The position numbers and the translations under genes were made by a program. This document shows positions 10,990 through 24,046 of a stretch of 64,000 bases of DNA, piece by piece (the first letter of the stretch is position 1; the number at the start of each line of letters is the position of its first letter). A model generated the notes under the pieces. The model worked only from the letters and a program-made list of their open reading frames with translations. It did not search any database and was not told where the DNA came from. This stretch comes from Chlamydoabsidia padenii (taxonomy: Eukaryota; Mucoromycota; Mucoromycetes; Mucorales; Cunninghamellaceae): assembly GCA_025330725.1 (NCBI GenBank), contig JAIWND010000007.1, positions 992,001 to 1,056,000 of the forward strand, in the 5' to 3' direction.

Positions 10990-11142
10990 ACAGGTAAAAG
11001 TCATCGCAAGCCTGAACATACTGACACAAGGGTCTTGGAGCTTAGCTTTTGCGGTGACTTATGTTGGAAAGAAGCTATAGTGTCCACATCGCCATCTTAA
11101 TCATTAGCATCTGTTCACCATTGAGCGAGCAGTTATCTTACC
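10990..11142. repeat. Diverged tandem repeat, copy 1
   Basis: Shares blocks with copy 2, including ATCATTAGCATC, TATGTTGGAAA, GACACAAGGGT and ATTGAGCG, in the same order. I estimate roughly three quarters identity by eye. Confidence 0.75.
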
Positions 11143-11220
11143 AAATCTTAGTAGGGAATCAAGGGCGAGCGGGATTTGAAAACAAAGTGTGGTTCCCTCT
11201 TCGTACTTTTCTTACTAACA

Positions 11221-11372
11221 ACAGATAAACATCATAACAAGCCCGAACCAAGCGACACAAGGGTTTTGATGCTTGGCTTTTGAGGTAAATTATGTTGGAA
11301 ATACGCCATAGTATCCACTTGGCCACTTTAATCATTAGCATCCGTTAGCAATTGAGCGGGTAGTGCTCTTCC
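11221..11372. repeat. Diverged tandem repeat, copy 2
   Basis: Same orientation as copy 1, about 231 bp downstream. On the minus strand both copies share a MLMIK-starting translated stretch; copy 1 has stops in it, so this looks like a decayed unit. Confidence 0.75.
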
Positions 11373-11633
11373 AAAATCCCGTGCGCTTTTCCCGAGCGCC
11401 TAGCATTTCCTCATTAATACGGATGCACATTTTAAAACACAATGGAGTCAAGACAGATTCATTAAAAGATAAGAATTTTATTAATGTTATATCATCATCA
11501 AACACATATACTAGAGACTACAAAGACAAACACAAGATTCCAACATGATGTATTCGTGTCCGTTTCGTTTAAATAAGTTTGTAGAGTAACTAAATAAAGA
11601 GGGGGGGATCATAAACTAGTAACACTACATGAC

Positions 11634-12615
11634 CTATTTTTTAAACAATCCTTTTTTTAACCACTTTGGCACACCACCACTGCTTGAAGAAGTAGACGAC
11701 GATGACTTGTTAGGTGTTGAAGAAGGAGCCGCCGTTGTGTCAGTAACACTAGAAGAAGGCAGACTGAGAGGTTTGATTTGATTCAAATAATGATTTGACA
11801 AGGCATGTTGTTGTTGACCACCCTGACGATCCAACCAGACAAACATGACATTAGAAGCGGGAGCCAATCCAGCCTTGTACAGTGATACTTCAGGTTCCGT
11901 CAATTTTTGGCGTGGAGGAAGACAGAGTAAAAATGCCCGTTCAGGAGTTGCCAATGTAGACCCGATAAATTCATACAATGCCGCGACTTTGATATATATA
12001 AAAGGGGTGGTGAGTAAAAAGACCATTGTTAGTTTGATCTATGTTTTTTTACCTGTTTCTTTGGATTCAAAAACAGCTTGAAGGATTGTATGGTCGGGAA
12101 ATCGTACCCGAATGGTTGTTTTAGGATACTTTTTCATGCGTTCCAATTCCTCCGCATTACGCATTTTTTGTGTCTTGAGAGGACTAGATTTAAAAAAAAG
12201 GGGGGGGAGGGGAATCAGTTTCCTACCAGTAACATATACACACACACGTACTAATCTTTTTTTCTTACCTATTTTCAAGATTTTGACGATGAGCCACTTG
12301 AGCTTTGTATAGTTTTGCCACCTGGTTTGAATCCAACTTGTAAAAGGATTCAGGTACTTCTTGTGCTATGGAATACCCAAAAGATTATTAGTAATCACAA
12401 GGCCAAAAGATGGACAAGTAAAGAATCACAGCTTGTAAAAACAAATGGAATCAAAGAATAAAAAGTAAATAGATATATACTTTACCTTGTGAAGGTGCAT
12501 TGGCAGGTGGACTGAACACCTGGACTTGTCTGTCTTTGGGAGGTAGGGGGGGAGGAGTCACATCGTTGGTGGCAGGAGCGACTGATTCGTCTTTTTCCAG
12601 TGTTGTTGATGACAT
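11634..12615 (-). CDS. UBX-domain protein (TUG/ASPSCR1/Ubx4-like)
   Basis: Four exons (12486-12615, 12269-12365, 12053-12183, 11634-11986) give 236 residues. UBX domains are adaptors for the AAA-ATPase Cdc48/p97. The match to the TUG/Ubx4 group comes from EELERMKKYPKTTIRVRFPD (about residues 87-106), followed by ILQAVFESKET and, in the next exon, EFIGSTLATPERAFLLCLPP. The N terminus is Pro-rich (PPPLPPKDRQ). The tail is Ser-rich and ends in a basic WLKKGLFKK. The N-terminal ubiquitin-like domains of full-length TUG/Ubx4 are absent, so this is a short form. The specific orthologue is uncertain. Confidence 0.75.
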
Positions 12616-13321
12616 TATACAAGTATAAACTGATGATGTGTTGATAATATAGGTGAATAGAGTTAAATGAGGTTTTGCTGTTTGTTATTCACAAAAACGA
12701 TGGAGAGAAAAAGAGAGAGAGGCCAAGACAAAAAAAAAAAAAAAAATACACTGCGTCCTTCTCTCTTCTGTCGGCATTTAAAATATACCAATCCACCTAA
12801 CTGCGCCCATTGAGCTCTACCCACGTCCAGCTTTGAGCTCTAATGAGTATCGACAAGCAATGTATTATATAATGCTAAAGTGGCAGGTGTATAGTACACT
12901 TTTATGTAAATGTTTAGTGAAAGCGCAATCTATCCCAACAAAGTCGTTTAAGCATACAATGGCTATTGACGATATACACATATCATAGTAAGCATGAGTA
13001 TCAGTCAAGGTCAAAAGATTGATGTCCATAGAAACATACACACGCACTAAAACATGGCTATAGTCATAAAAGTGTAAATTGTTAAAAAAAGTACCTGATT
13101 CCAGCATTTATTGTAAAGTCATAACCGAAAAAGGGAATCAGGGGTGGTATCGGGTTTTCAAATCACAATCCCCTACTTACAAGGAACTCTTGCATTTGTG
13201 ATGCAACCATCAAAGTCATTTTAATACATGTAAAAGAGAGACAAATAAAGTTTATTATCCATAAGATATATACAAAAAGGCCAACTATAAGCTACAAAGG
13301 AAGAGAGGGAGGTATACGTAA
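12616..13321. other. Promoter region of the UBX gene; otherwise no gene seen
   Basis: A poly(A) run is at about 12730-12746. GTCGGCATTTAAAAT at 12770-12784 is almost identical to a sequence upstream of the thioredoxin reductase gene (about 34323-34337, opposite strand). No supported coding region. Confidence 0.5.
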
Positions 13322-15202
13322 CTATTTATCCAAAGGAATCTGGTCGACTTGTGCCTTGGTATCTTGCCATGCTTGTAGATTCTATACACAAAAAAAAAGG
13401 TTAAATGAGTGAATTACCCCCAATTGGACTTACCTTTTCACAATGTCGTAGATGAGTTGCGGCAAATGTCATCATGATATCCTTAAGTAGTGTTGTTTTT
13501 TGTTCTTCGTATCGTTCAAGTTCGGTATGTAGTTGTTCGGTCAAAAGATTAATGTCGTTTCTACAAATAGCCAAAGCTTCTTGTAGCTAATAATAATAAT
13601 AATAATAAAAAAAGAATGAGTGGTTACAATAGAAAGGATGTTACTTACGATTTGTAATGATTCTTTTAATTTCTCAATATGATTACGACGGGTGGCGGCA
13701 GGGTTCATATCAACCATGCTTTGTAAAGAATAACTGGCCGAGTTTAATAGACGACTGGCAAATGATAATGTTGGCAATGGATGATTGGGTGATACTGCAT
13801 TGTCTATTGTTGTTGAATGCTGATCTTTGATCGCATCATCGTCGGGTGTTAGAAGTGCTTGATCCTGTAGTGTCTTGCCAATTTGTACCAATCGATCCAA
13901 TTCCTGTTTCCGACTATCCAGAATGTGTGCAATCAGATCCACTTGGCATTGCTTGAGATATTGGAATTCAATGACTTGTTTCACCAGCCGTGCCATTTGA
14001 GCTTGTGATTGTATCGGTTCAACAAACTCCGTCTCCAATACATGTGCCTTATTTTTTATGTATGTTATAATTAATAAGCATTAGTTAGATAAAGAACATG
14101 TATAGTTTACATTCACCAGTTTCTTACCATTTGTCCTGTGTCTGTATAAGCATCATCCACTGTTTGTCCCATTCGTTCGATCGCCCGAGCCACGTGCTCC
14201 GTTTCATTCAGACTGAATCCATTGTAGGCAGCACCCAATTCCGCATAATCATTAGCCAATTCTTTTTCATGTAAAACAAAAGATATTAGTCCATTTTCAC
14301 CATTATTCTTCTTTGTGTGTGTTCTACTTACCACCTAATCGTCGGATTACCTTGCGCTGACTCTTTTCGATATGGTGTTGCATAAAATTGGACAGGCGCA
14401 CAGACTTTTCTTCCACATTCACGAGAATCGGATCGGATCGTTGCAGGGTGGTGATAGGCGGAGAAGGAACACATCGATGTGATAAGAGAGGATGATAGGA
14501 CCATGGGGAGGAAGATGATGTTGGAAGCACAAAGTGTAATGGATGTTGTTTCGCCAATGTTAACAAAGGCGGTGATTGTAATACGTCTGCCTAGAGAACC
14601 ATCCAACCAATGGTTAGCCATTCTTCTTCATTATATATGTATATCCATACATACCCATATAATATTAGGATCCAGGAATTGGTGGAATAGATGATTATGA
14701 CCCAAATAAGGGTGCTTGGCAACTTGATTCAAAAAGGTCTGTAACATTCGTTTCCGTTTTTCAATAGTCGTGATATCATGAGTGACCCTATTTTGCAAAG
14801 AAGCGTAATCCACTATATCCTAGCCTAGTTAGTTACTCTTCTTTTTTTCCTATCACTACTTACATAATGAATGCTTTTCAGGAATGGGTGGCACAATAAA
14901 GATAGGGTAAAGTCGACCCAAGACATGTCGTAAAGATTCGAAATCGCTATATCGTCGTTTGGTTTCCATATCCTATTTAAAAGTACCCAGTCCGTAAGTG
15001 GTTTGTTTGTTTGTTTGTTAAGGGGGGGGGTATTTTTCATACTTACGTTCAGCCGAATTTGATAAACGGTAAAAGACTTGGGACCAGGGCATGGTTGAGC
15101 ATTGGTGATAAATATATAACCTTGTCGTTGGTGTAATAGCCGGTCAATGGGACAGGCACAGTAGGACTTGATGACTTGAGATTTTCGTGAGGAACACACC
15201 AT
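13322..15202 (-). CDS. SNX41: PX-BAR sorting nexin, Snx41/Atg20 type
   Basis: Eight exons (15047-15202, 14864-14972, 14655-14812, 14332-14590, 14128-14261, 13649-14047, 13434-13586, 13322-13381) give 475 residues. Snx41/Atg20 proteins pair with Snx4 in endosome-to-Golgi retrieval and selective autophagy. The PX domain (about 29-125) includes [15 protein letters not shown], the phosphoinositide motif [11 protein letters not shown] and [10 protein letters not shown]. Then comes [15 protein letters not shown] and FLDPNIIW, all typical of the Snx41 group. The rest is a helical BAR domain with [20 protein letters not shown]. The start ATG is the first in a short N-terminal extension; an upstream coding exon cannot be excluded. 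Exon 3 start phase gives LLDYA where relatives have a similar DYA. Confidence 0.85.
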
Positions 15203-15724
15203 GCAAAAAGAAGAAAAGAAGAGAAGGAAGGAAAAGAAGGAAAAAAAAAAAAAAGGAGGGGGAAGTAAGGCCCGCTTTTAGAGTCGGGCTGGATTTGAAA
15301 CCCCGAGACCGGGATTGAATATCTTACCTGTTTTACAAGAACAGATATCAAAACAGATCCTACTAATGGAGGTGTGGTTTACTTTAAATCAATCAAGAGG
15401 TATAATCATGAGGAATCCGACGCAAAAAAAAAAAAAAAGGAAGACAACTTGTGGCAAGTTGTCGAATGATTTGTAGCATATGGTTTCCCATAAAATATGT
15501 CGCCCTGTTAGTCCTATCCCCCTCTTGATATATTCAAATCCCGTTTTTTTTTTTTTGACAGAAGACTTTTAAATCGTAATTGGACAAATAAATTAGCTTT
15601 ATTTAAAGATGTGTAAGTAATACATGTTGTCTATCTAAACTAGAATGTGTATATATATGTATGTATTCTTTTTTGTAAGAGGAAGTTATAAAAAAACAAT
15701 GCATTAAGAATGGAGAGAAGAAAT
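15203..15724. other. Intergenic region between Snx41 and Hsp70 genes
   Basis: CTGGATTTGAAACC near 15289-15302 and ATTCAAATCCCG at 15532-15543 are copies of the recurring motif upstream of Snx41. The right side is the Hsp70 3' flank. No gene seen. Confidence 0.5.
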
Positions 15725-18239
<2,515 letters not shown>

Positions 18240-18883
18240 AATATATAGTTTTATAAAAAGATTTTCTTTGTCAAAAACAACAAGAGAGAAGAAGAAGAAA
18301 AGGGAAAACAAACAATGGATCTTTTTATATCGTCAGGGACCCGAATAAAAAAAAAACTTAGTTCGTGGCTTATTTAACTCCGACGAAATTTTGATTGGCT
18401 GAAAAATGTCACCTATGGAAAGTGGAAGAATGAGGTGGAAGCTTTTTTATTAGGCGCGCGGACCCCTAAATATTAAACTCCCGCCATTCATGCAAAATGT
18501 ACCACTCCCCGTTCCTCCTTACATACGGGTTGATAACATGAAGCGTCATTGATATGGTTTTGTTTGTTTGTTTATTAAAATGCAATCAAAGAATATTATC
18601 ATCATCATAAAAAAAAAAGAGGGAGGGAAAAGGTTGTGATTATTTACATTCATGGATTCAAATGGCATAAAGAATAGAGAAGAGGGGAAGCATAAAGAGA
18701 CTGAAGGAGGGAAAGTACTTTTTTTTGTTTTTTTTTGTTTTTGTTTTTGTAATTCTTGTTAAAATAGCTTAAAAAGGGATTGTTTTTTGGAGTTTGTTGG
18801 TTTGATTTAAAAGGTTAATAGAGAGACAGCTGAGAATCGAGCGATCTACGCACAAAATGTGAGATGTACCATCATCACCGGAA
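18240..18883. other. Hsp70 promoter region
   Basis: 644 bp upstream of the Hsp70 ATG. It contains GATTGGCTG (inverted CCAAT), CCCCT (STRE-like, 18463-18467), ATTAAACTCCCGCC (18471-18484, related to the recurring motif) and a T/G-rich tract near 18720-18750. No gene seen apart from the adjoining candidate microprotein. Confidence 0.5.
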
Positions 18884-19059
18884 TCATTTCAATAAGGGAC
18901 AACTCGTTCGTTTATGACCGTACTTTCCACACCATGCACTTTTTAACGAGGAAAAAAAAAAAAAAGTTAATTCAAGATCTGTATAACCTTATATGCCTAC
19001 CATTGACCACCATCAAGATTAACAGGTTTGACGACGACGTAGGACATATCGTTTTTCAT
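18884..19059 (-). CDS. Candidate CCHC zinc-knuckle microprotein (37 aa)
   Basis: Two exons on the minus strand, 19001-19059 and 18884-18938, joined by a 62-bp intron that starts GTAGGC and ends AAAAG with a TTAAC branch-like site. The spliced frame encodes 37 residues: a short N part (MKNDMSYVVVKPVN) and CAWCGKYGHKRTSC, a perfect CX2CX4HX4C zinc knuckle at Cys20, Cys23, His28 and Cys33, ending PLLK. Such knuckles bind single-stranded RNA or DNA. The upstream DNA is a long pyrimidine-rich leader like those before other genes here. The knuckle appears only after splicing: exon 1 ends two bases into the first Cys codon. Further upstream coding exons cannot be excluded. No transcript evidence is available, so this is a candidate. 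Confidence 0.45.
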
Positions 19060-20171
19060 AGAGAAAGAGAGGAGTCGATGAAAAAATAAATAAATAAAAG
19101 AGGAGAAAGAAAAAATTGATTGACAGAAAACGTAGTGAAAGAGAAAAAAAAAAAAAAAAAGAAAGGGAAAAAAGGGGAAAAGGAAAGGTGTCAGGTTATA
19201 TATGTAATGTTTATTTGTAGAAAGATAAATAAAGAGAGTCTCAAGGCGCGCAGAGGGAGGCGGTAAGTTGAAAGAGAAGTCTTGTTAAAAAGGAAAAGGG
19301 GGTAGACAGTATATATAAAATAGAAAAGAAGCATTCAGGTAGAGTAAATGAAAATTTACGTTCGATCTGCATAATAAAACGAACCACACGGACTCGGGTA
19401 ATCGAAAGGTATCTCTCATCCTCCCCCCCCAAAAAAAAAGAAGACCAGTCTCCCGCTAACGGAAGCAATAGCTTAATTCTTTGCAAAAAAGGAGATTTTG
19501 GCTATAAACTCTTTTCTTGCAGGCTTGTCGTCTCCTGCTTGTCTTTTGAAGCGGGATTTGAATCACTTGCCATGATCATGCAGCCGTTTAATTATTCAAA
19601 TCCCGCCCTCGGTATTGAAAAAAACAACAACCCCCCCCTTTTGTTTCCACACGTTCAGGACCATAAGACGGATGTGGGGCAATGGATGCATTTATGCATC
19701 AAAAGCTGTTAGTAAAGACACGATCTAAAAACAAAACATCCGTACTATGATTTATACAACCTCCTCAAATAAAACGATCATGGGATGAAAAAAGGCAGTA
19801 TTCCCTTCTCGGGATGATTTTCGAATCCTTCCCTTGCATGAATATCACGATACTTTCTTATAAGAAAGAATGAGATAAAGATTCCTTCACAAATGCCGAT
19901 TTACTTTTTTTTTGAGAGAGAGAGAGATAATAAGAAAGATAAGACAGATAAATGATGATTGGTTTTTATTGAGTTAACATGAAGATAAATAAAAGATAAG
20001 CTTGATACAGTATATTTATATGTGTTTATATAGGCAAAAAAGACAAGAATGGGTACTATGTATTAAATAAGATATAAAATATTGTTGGCAGGGTGCGTGG
20101 GAAAAAAAGAAAGAAAGAAGGAAGGGGACACTATATATTAATACTATATAACTAACCTACATATACTTTGT
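19060..20171. other. Intergenic region with an inverted pair of the recurring motif
   Basis: GCGGGATTTGAA at 19551-19562 faces ATTCAAATCCCGCC at 19594-19607. The left part is C/T-rich on the minus strand and may lead into the microprotein candidate. A GA repeat is at about 19914-19928. No supported gene in the rest. Confidence 0.5.
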
Positions 20172-21098
20172 TTAAACATAGAGAGATGATGCCCGTGGTG
20201 GAGACACTAGTTTTTGCCTTTGTCGATTAGATGGATCTAATTGGTCTTGAGATCGTTTCTGTCCTGCCATAATATAAGGAGTGGTACCTATATTACTTGG
20301 TATTGTTGGTGATGATGATGATGATGATGACGAAGGTATTGCTGTCGTATTAACCGCAGTAACAGCTGATGATGATGATGAGGTCTTGTTCACTGGGTGA
20401 CCAGCAAGGAAAGAGATAAGCGATTCCAGCTGAGCCATACAATCCACACTAGTCAATTCGGAAGGATGGTCTGTGCATTTAACTTGCCATTGTAATAGTC
20501 GTTCAAAAGGTGGATCATCCAATTCCGAGAGCCGCCTAACCGCAGAAGAATGCTTTGTTGAATCCTCCTTGGTCATAAACAATCGAGTGATATGAGCAAC
20601 ATTAGACCCACCTAGAAACTGATGATCGACAAGGACTTGATAGTATTCCGAAGAGAAGAGGCAGTATTGTCGAAAGGTGATTGGGATATTATTGTCTTGT
20701 TGAATCAGTGCCAGATTAGCGGCAAAGATGGTCAAGTGGTGGACCAAGTCTTGAAGGACAGTTAGAGTGGTTTCCAGTTGGATATGATCAACAGAGTGTG
20801 CAAACTGATCAAAGATAAACATATAGCCTTGCCAAGTCAAGGGGAGTTGTATCAGTCGAAGGGTATGGATACCATAATGTCGAGTGATTTGAGGGACAAG
20901 GTGTCGAATAAACTGATCAGTAAGGCGGGAATCCTTTGGTGGGAATAAAACGTGTTGATGCCAGACGCGAGTGTTGTTGTAGACAAGATCACGTAATTGC
21001 TGGTTGGTTTGTCCTAATTGCTGTAAATCTTGTAAATTGAGGTAGTAGATGACTTTTAAGAGTAAAGTATCAGAGAGTTTAAGTAATGGTTGAGACAT
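20172..21098 (-). CDS. F-box protein
   Basis: Single exon, 308 residues, starting at MSQPLLKLSDTLLLKVIYYL. The frame stays open further upstream but that part is low-complexity Phe/Ser and is 5' leader, so I start at 21098. Residues about 5-50 fit an F-box: LLKLSDTLLLKVIYYLNLQD, LQQLGQTNQQLRDLV and VWHQHVLFP. F-boxes bind Skp1 in SCF ubiquitin ligases. The middle is helical with no recognised repeat. The C-terminal third is low-complexity Ser/Thr with a basic patch (QKRSQD...NRQRQKL) that could be nuclear-targeting. No substrate-binding domain is recognisable, so the target is unknown. Confidence 0.75.
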   Translation of the reverse strand: MSQPLLKLSDTLLLKVIYYLNLQDLQQLGQTNQQLRDLVYNNTRVWHQHVLFPPKDSRLTDQFIRHLVPQITRHYGIHTLRLIQLPLTWQGYMFIFDQFAHSVDHIQLETTLTVLQDLVHHLTIFAANLALIQQDNNIPITFRQYCLFSSEYYQVLVDHQFLGGSNVAHITRLFMTKEDSTKHSSAVRRLSELDDPPFERLLQWQVKCTDHPSELTSVDCMAQLESLISFLAGHPVNKTSSSSSAVTAVNTTAIPSSSSSSSSPTIPSNIGTTPYIMAGQKRSQDQLDPSNRQRQKLVSPPRASSLYV

Positions 21099-22752
21099 GG
21101 ACAGATGATAAAGTAAAGATGAATGTAATATATATAAGAGAGAAAAGGGGAAAGAAGAAAGAGGAAGAGGAAGAGAAATATAATAAAAAGGTGGTGAGAA
21201 AAAAAAAAAAAAAAAAAAGAAAGAAAGAGGGAAGGGGAACAAACAAACAAAAAAAAAAAAAGGTGCTATCCACACAATTCATTTGTCGCTAGTGGCCCCT
21301 TCCCAATTCAAATTCCGCTATTGTCACACCAGAAAAGGGGGCCCCGTCTTTGATCAAGCAGTATAACCCATCTATGCAAGTAAAAAGTAAAGAAAGGGTT
21401 CATTACTCGTCAAGTTTTAAATTGTTCAAATGACCAGTTTACCATGACTACAGCATAGTCTTCCGCCCATCCGCAGGAAACCTATCAAACATGTGTTGAT
21501 CAAGAGAGGAAGATCGATCCGAAGAATGACATCAGATGATTCATATTGTTCTTTATTTCGATTTCATTCTTTTTTGACCGAGCGACTAACCGGTCCAGTA
21601 TAAAAGTACTTGGGGTCATTTAAGATTGTTTTTTTTATTATTATTTTAGATGTGTATGCTAATACCAAGTGTGGGAGTTGTAACTATACTAATCTAGTAC
21701 TGCACCATCAATGTATACTCTGCTAGAGTCCATCAGTTCACTTGATGAAACATCTGGCAATCCCTACTGTATGTTTCGAATAAGAATCCATTAGTTTCTA
21801 TCAAAAGCACGTTCCTAATTTATTTCTTACCAGTAAATAAAGTTTGAATTAAATGTCAAGCTATGTATGCCTGCCAAACCATGATCATATGACCATTCTA
21901 TTGTCATTGTCGTTATCAAGGTCCAGCATGTCCATCTTTTTTCTTTTTTGTAACCGAGGGACCGACTCCAATCGTAAGGGGATTAATTACCATTAAAAAA
22001 AAAAAAAAAAAAAAAAGAGAGAGTGAGTCCGTGCCCCCACCTCTTTGTCGTTTGCTTATGACCCACGCCATTTCCTGCCCCCCCCCGTCTCCATTATGTA
22101 TTCCCTAATATAAAAATAAAAACAAAGGTTTAGTTTGAAACGGTTTAATTGTATTGACTTGCTAACCTAATCAAGATTATCACCACCTGAGCCAGAGGTC
22201 ATGTACAAGCAGTCTTACCTTTATCACTATCCATTCGAGAATACCTTTTCAAGTCACCTGCAGACTCAAAAGTGTCAATCAGGTTAATTATTTACCTACC
22301 TTGGTTTCCATATACAATCAAAGTCTAAATGTCGATCCATCAAGTTACTGTCAATATGATAGAGGTTGGGTTATCTTCTGACAATACACAACACCAACTG
22401 GATTCAAGAGGAATTCATTGACCTATTTCATAATCATAAATACTACTTATATTACAACTTGGTCATTTAAGTACTTTACTAATATGAGCAAGGATGTTAA
22501 TTCACCCAAGAAGCCATCGACCGCCAGGAGAGACCAGGTTGCTATTTGGAAGATTCACAATAGTTGAAGTGATGTGCACCATATAGGAATTTGGAAGAGT
22601 AGTATAAAAAGTGAATGGATTCAATGAGAGAAGAAAGTAAAAGAAAGGTTGAGAAATAACATGTCCGCAAAAGTGATATCTTCACATTTCAAATCCCGCT
22701 CAAAAATTTCATATTATCCCACCCTGCTTGAAATCTTTTTCTTTTCTCTTTC
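21099..22752. other. Long intergenic region with weak evidence for a spliced minus-strand gene
   Basis: The left end is a C/T-rich (minus strand) leader of the F-box gene, with ATTCAAATTCCGC at 21306-21318. Around 22140-22620 the minus strand has intron-like signals but no model I can complete. A 28-codon plus frame at 22484-22567 overlaps it. No confident gene. Confidence 0.4.
22687..22699 (-). promoter_or_regulatory. GCGGGATTTGAAA element upstream of MsrB
   Basis: TTTCAAATCCCGC on the plus strand, 53 bp before the MsrB ATG. It is a perfect inverted copy of the consensus. Confidence 0.5.
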
Positions 22753-23354
22753 ATGTTGATAAACAGGCTTCGATCGAGCATTTGTCGTTGCCCATCTCTT
22801 GCTCATAACTCTTACCAACGTTACACTTTACCTAATTTATACATTTATCATAAACAACGTGCTTTTGTGACCTTCACCTCGTCTTTAACCAACAATATGA
22901 AAACAGATAACGAATGGCGGGCCATCCTTACTCCACAACAGTTTCGAGTGTTGAGAGAGAAAGGGACAGAAGCACCTGGTACAGGCAAATATGACAAACA
23001 TGACAAAGAAGGTAATAATAGTAAAGGGAGATGGGTGGGGAAAACAAAATGATGTATTAATTAATGGTCTGTTTGGATTTAGGTGTTTATAATTGCGCAG
23101 CTTGTGATGCCCCTCTTTATACCTCTGGAACCAAATTCAATAGTGGTTGTGGTTGGCCGGCCTTTTTTGATGCCATCCCTGGTGCAGTGGTCCGTCATGA
23201 AGATACGTCACTTGGAATGAAACGAATCGAAATTGTGTGTGCCAACTGCCAGTCTCATTTGGGTCATGTCTTTCAAGGCGAAGGCTTCAAAACACCTACG
23301 GATGAACGTCACTGTGTCAACAGCATCTCTCTCAATTTCAAGGATCAGAATTAG
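22753..23354 (+). CDS. MXR2: Peptide methionine (R)-S-oxide reductase MsrB
   Basis: Two exons (22753-23011, 23083-23354) give 176 residues. MsrB reduces the R epimer of methionine sulfoxide using thioredoxin. Structural zinc Cys pairs are CAAC (91, 94) and CANC (139, 142). The fold motif is [11 protein letters not shown]. The catalytic Cys164 sits in [11 protein letters not shown], with Cys109 a possible resolving residue. The first 48 residues are basic and lack acidic residues, fitting a mitochondrial presequence. An internal ATG (Met49, MKTDNEW) starts exactly at the core domain, so cytosolic and mitochondrial forms could both be made. The recurring promoter motif lies 53 bp upstream. Confidence 0.93.
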
Positions 23355-23991
23355 ATTAGTCTATGTATTAGTCAGATTATGTATTGAAATGATGTATCTC
23401 AATAAAGTTGTGTATGCATGATATAAAATATGTTGAATGTGGATAATGAATGGAATAGGCTGAATTGACGGGATGGTGGTGGTGGTGGGGGGGTTATGGA
23501 TGTTAATAGGCTAATATTGGCTCCCTTTCAGTCATTATCTTGTTTCTGTATAGGGAAAAGACATTCTCAAACCGAAACTATTCCGACACACAAAGCTCAT
23601 TGTAGATATGTATCCTAATAACTATACGTAGAGAATGTTTTTTTTTTGTTTTTATTCATCTGTATCCCCGCTGCCGTATGAAGTAAATGATAAATAAAGG
23701 GTAAGGATATCCAATGCACCACAGGCAATGAGAGTCAAGTAATTCCAATTCTATCCCTTGTAGAAAATCAAGAACCCATTGGATATAATGCTTGGTACGT
23801 CAATGGAGTTGTTTTCTTTCCATGCTAATTCGAAATGTTATCCAATAATGCATGACAAAACTTTAAACAGCGCTAGATAACAAGTATATTGAAAACCCGC
23901 CGCCAGTGTGTGCCCAAAAAAAAAAAAAAATGTTATTTCACCACTTTCTTTTCTCTTTTACTTTCAATTACCTCACCTTGATGATGCCACC
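23355..23991. other. Intergenic region between MsrB and the kinase gene
   Basis: AATAAA at 23401 serves MsrB. A poly(A) run at about 23917-23930 precedes the kinase leader. No gene seen. Confidence 0.6.
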
Positions 23992-24046
23992 ATGGAACAA
24001 AAACACCACCAACAACAACAAGTACAAGGTAGTTTGTTTAATGTAG
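23981..24046 (+). other. Upstream ORF overlapping the kinase start codon
   Basis: Two consecutive ATGs at 23981 and 23984, out of frame with the kinase, open a 21-codon frame ending TAG at 24044-24046. It overlaps the kinase ATG at 23992, which itself has a strong CCACCATGG context. If the transcript includes it, it should lower kinase translation. Confidence 0.55.

Larger units (their letters stand above)
10044..11633. other. Long intergenic region with diverged direct repeats
   Basis: The left 100 bp is the CipC-like promoter. Short frames at 10189-10605 and 10631-10915 lack recognisable sequence and I do not call them genes. Two diverged copies of a roughly 150-bp unit lie at about 10990-11142 and 11221-11372. 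A GCGGGATTTGAAAA copy lies at 11169-11182, between them. Confidence 0.6.

Noticed and set aside
21099..21275. N-terminal extension of the F-box protein
   Set aside because: It translates a T/C-rich leader into Phe/Ser runs; the F-box begins right after the ATG at 21098.
22687..22699. tRNA genes, because TTCAAATCCCGC looks like a T-loop/B box
   Set aside because: No copy has a paired T stem, an A box at the right distance or a foldable cloverleaf nearby.
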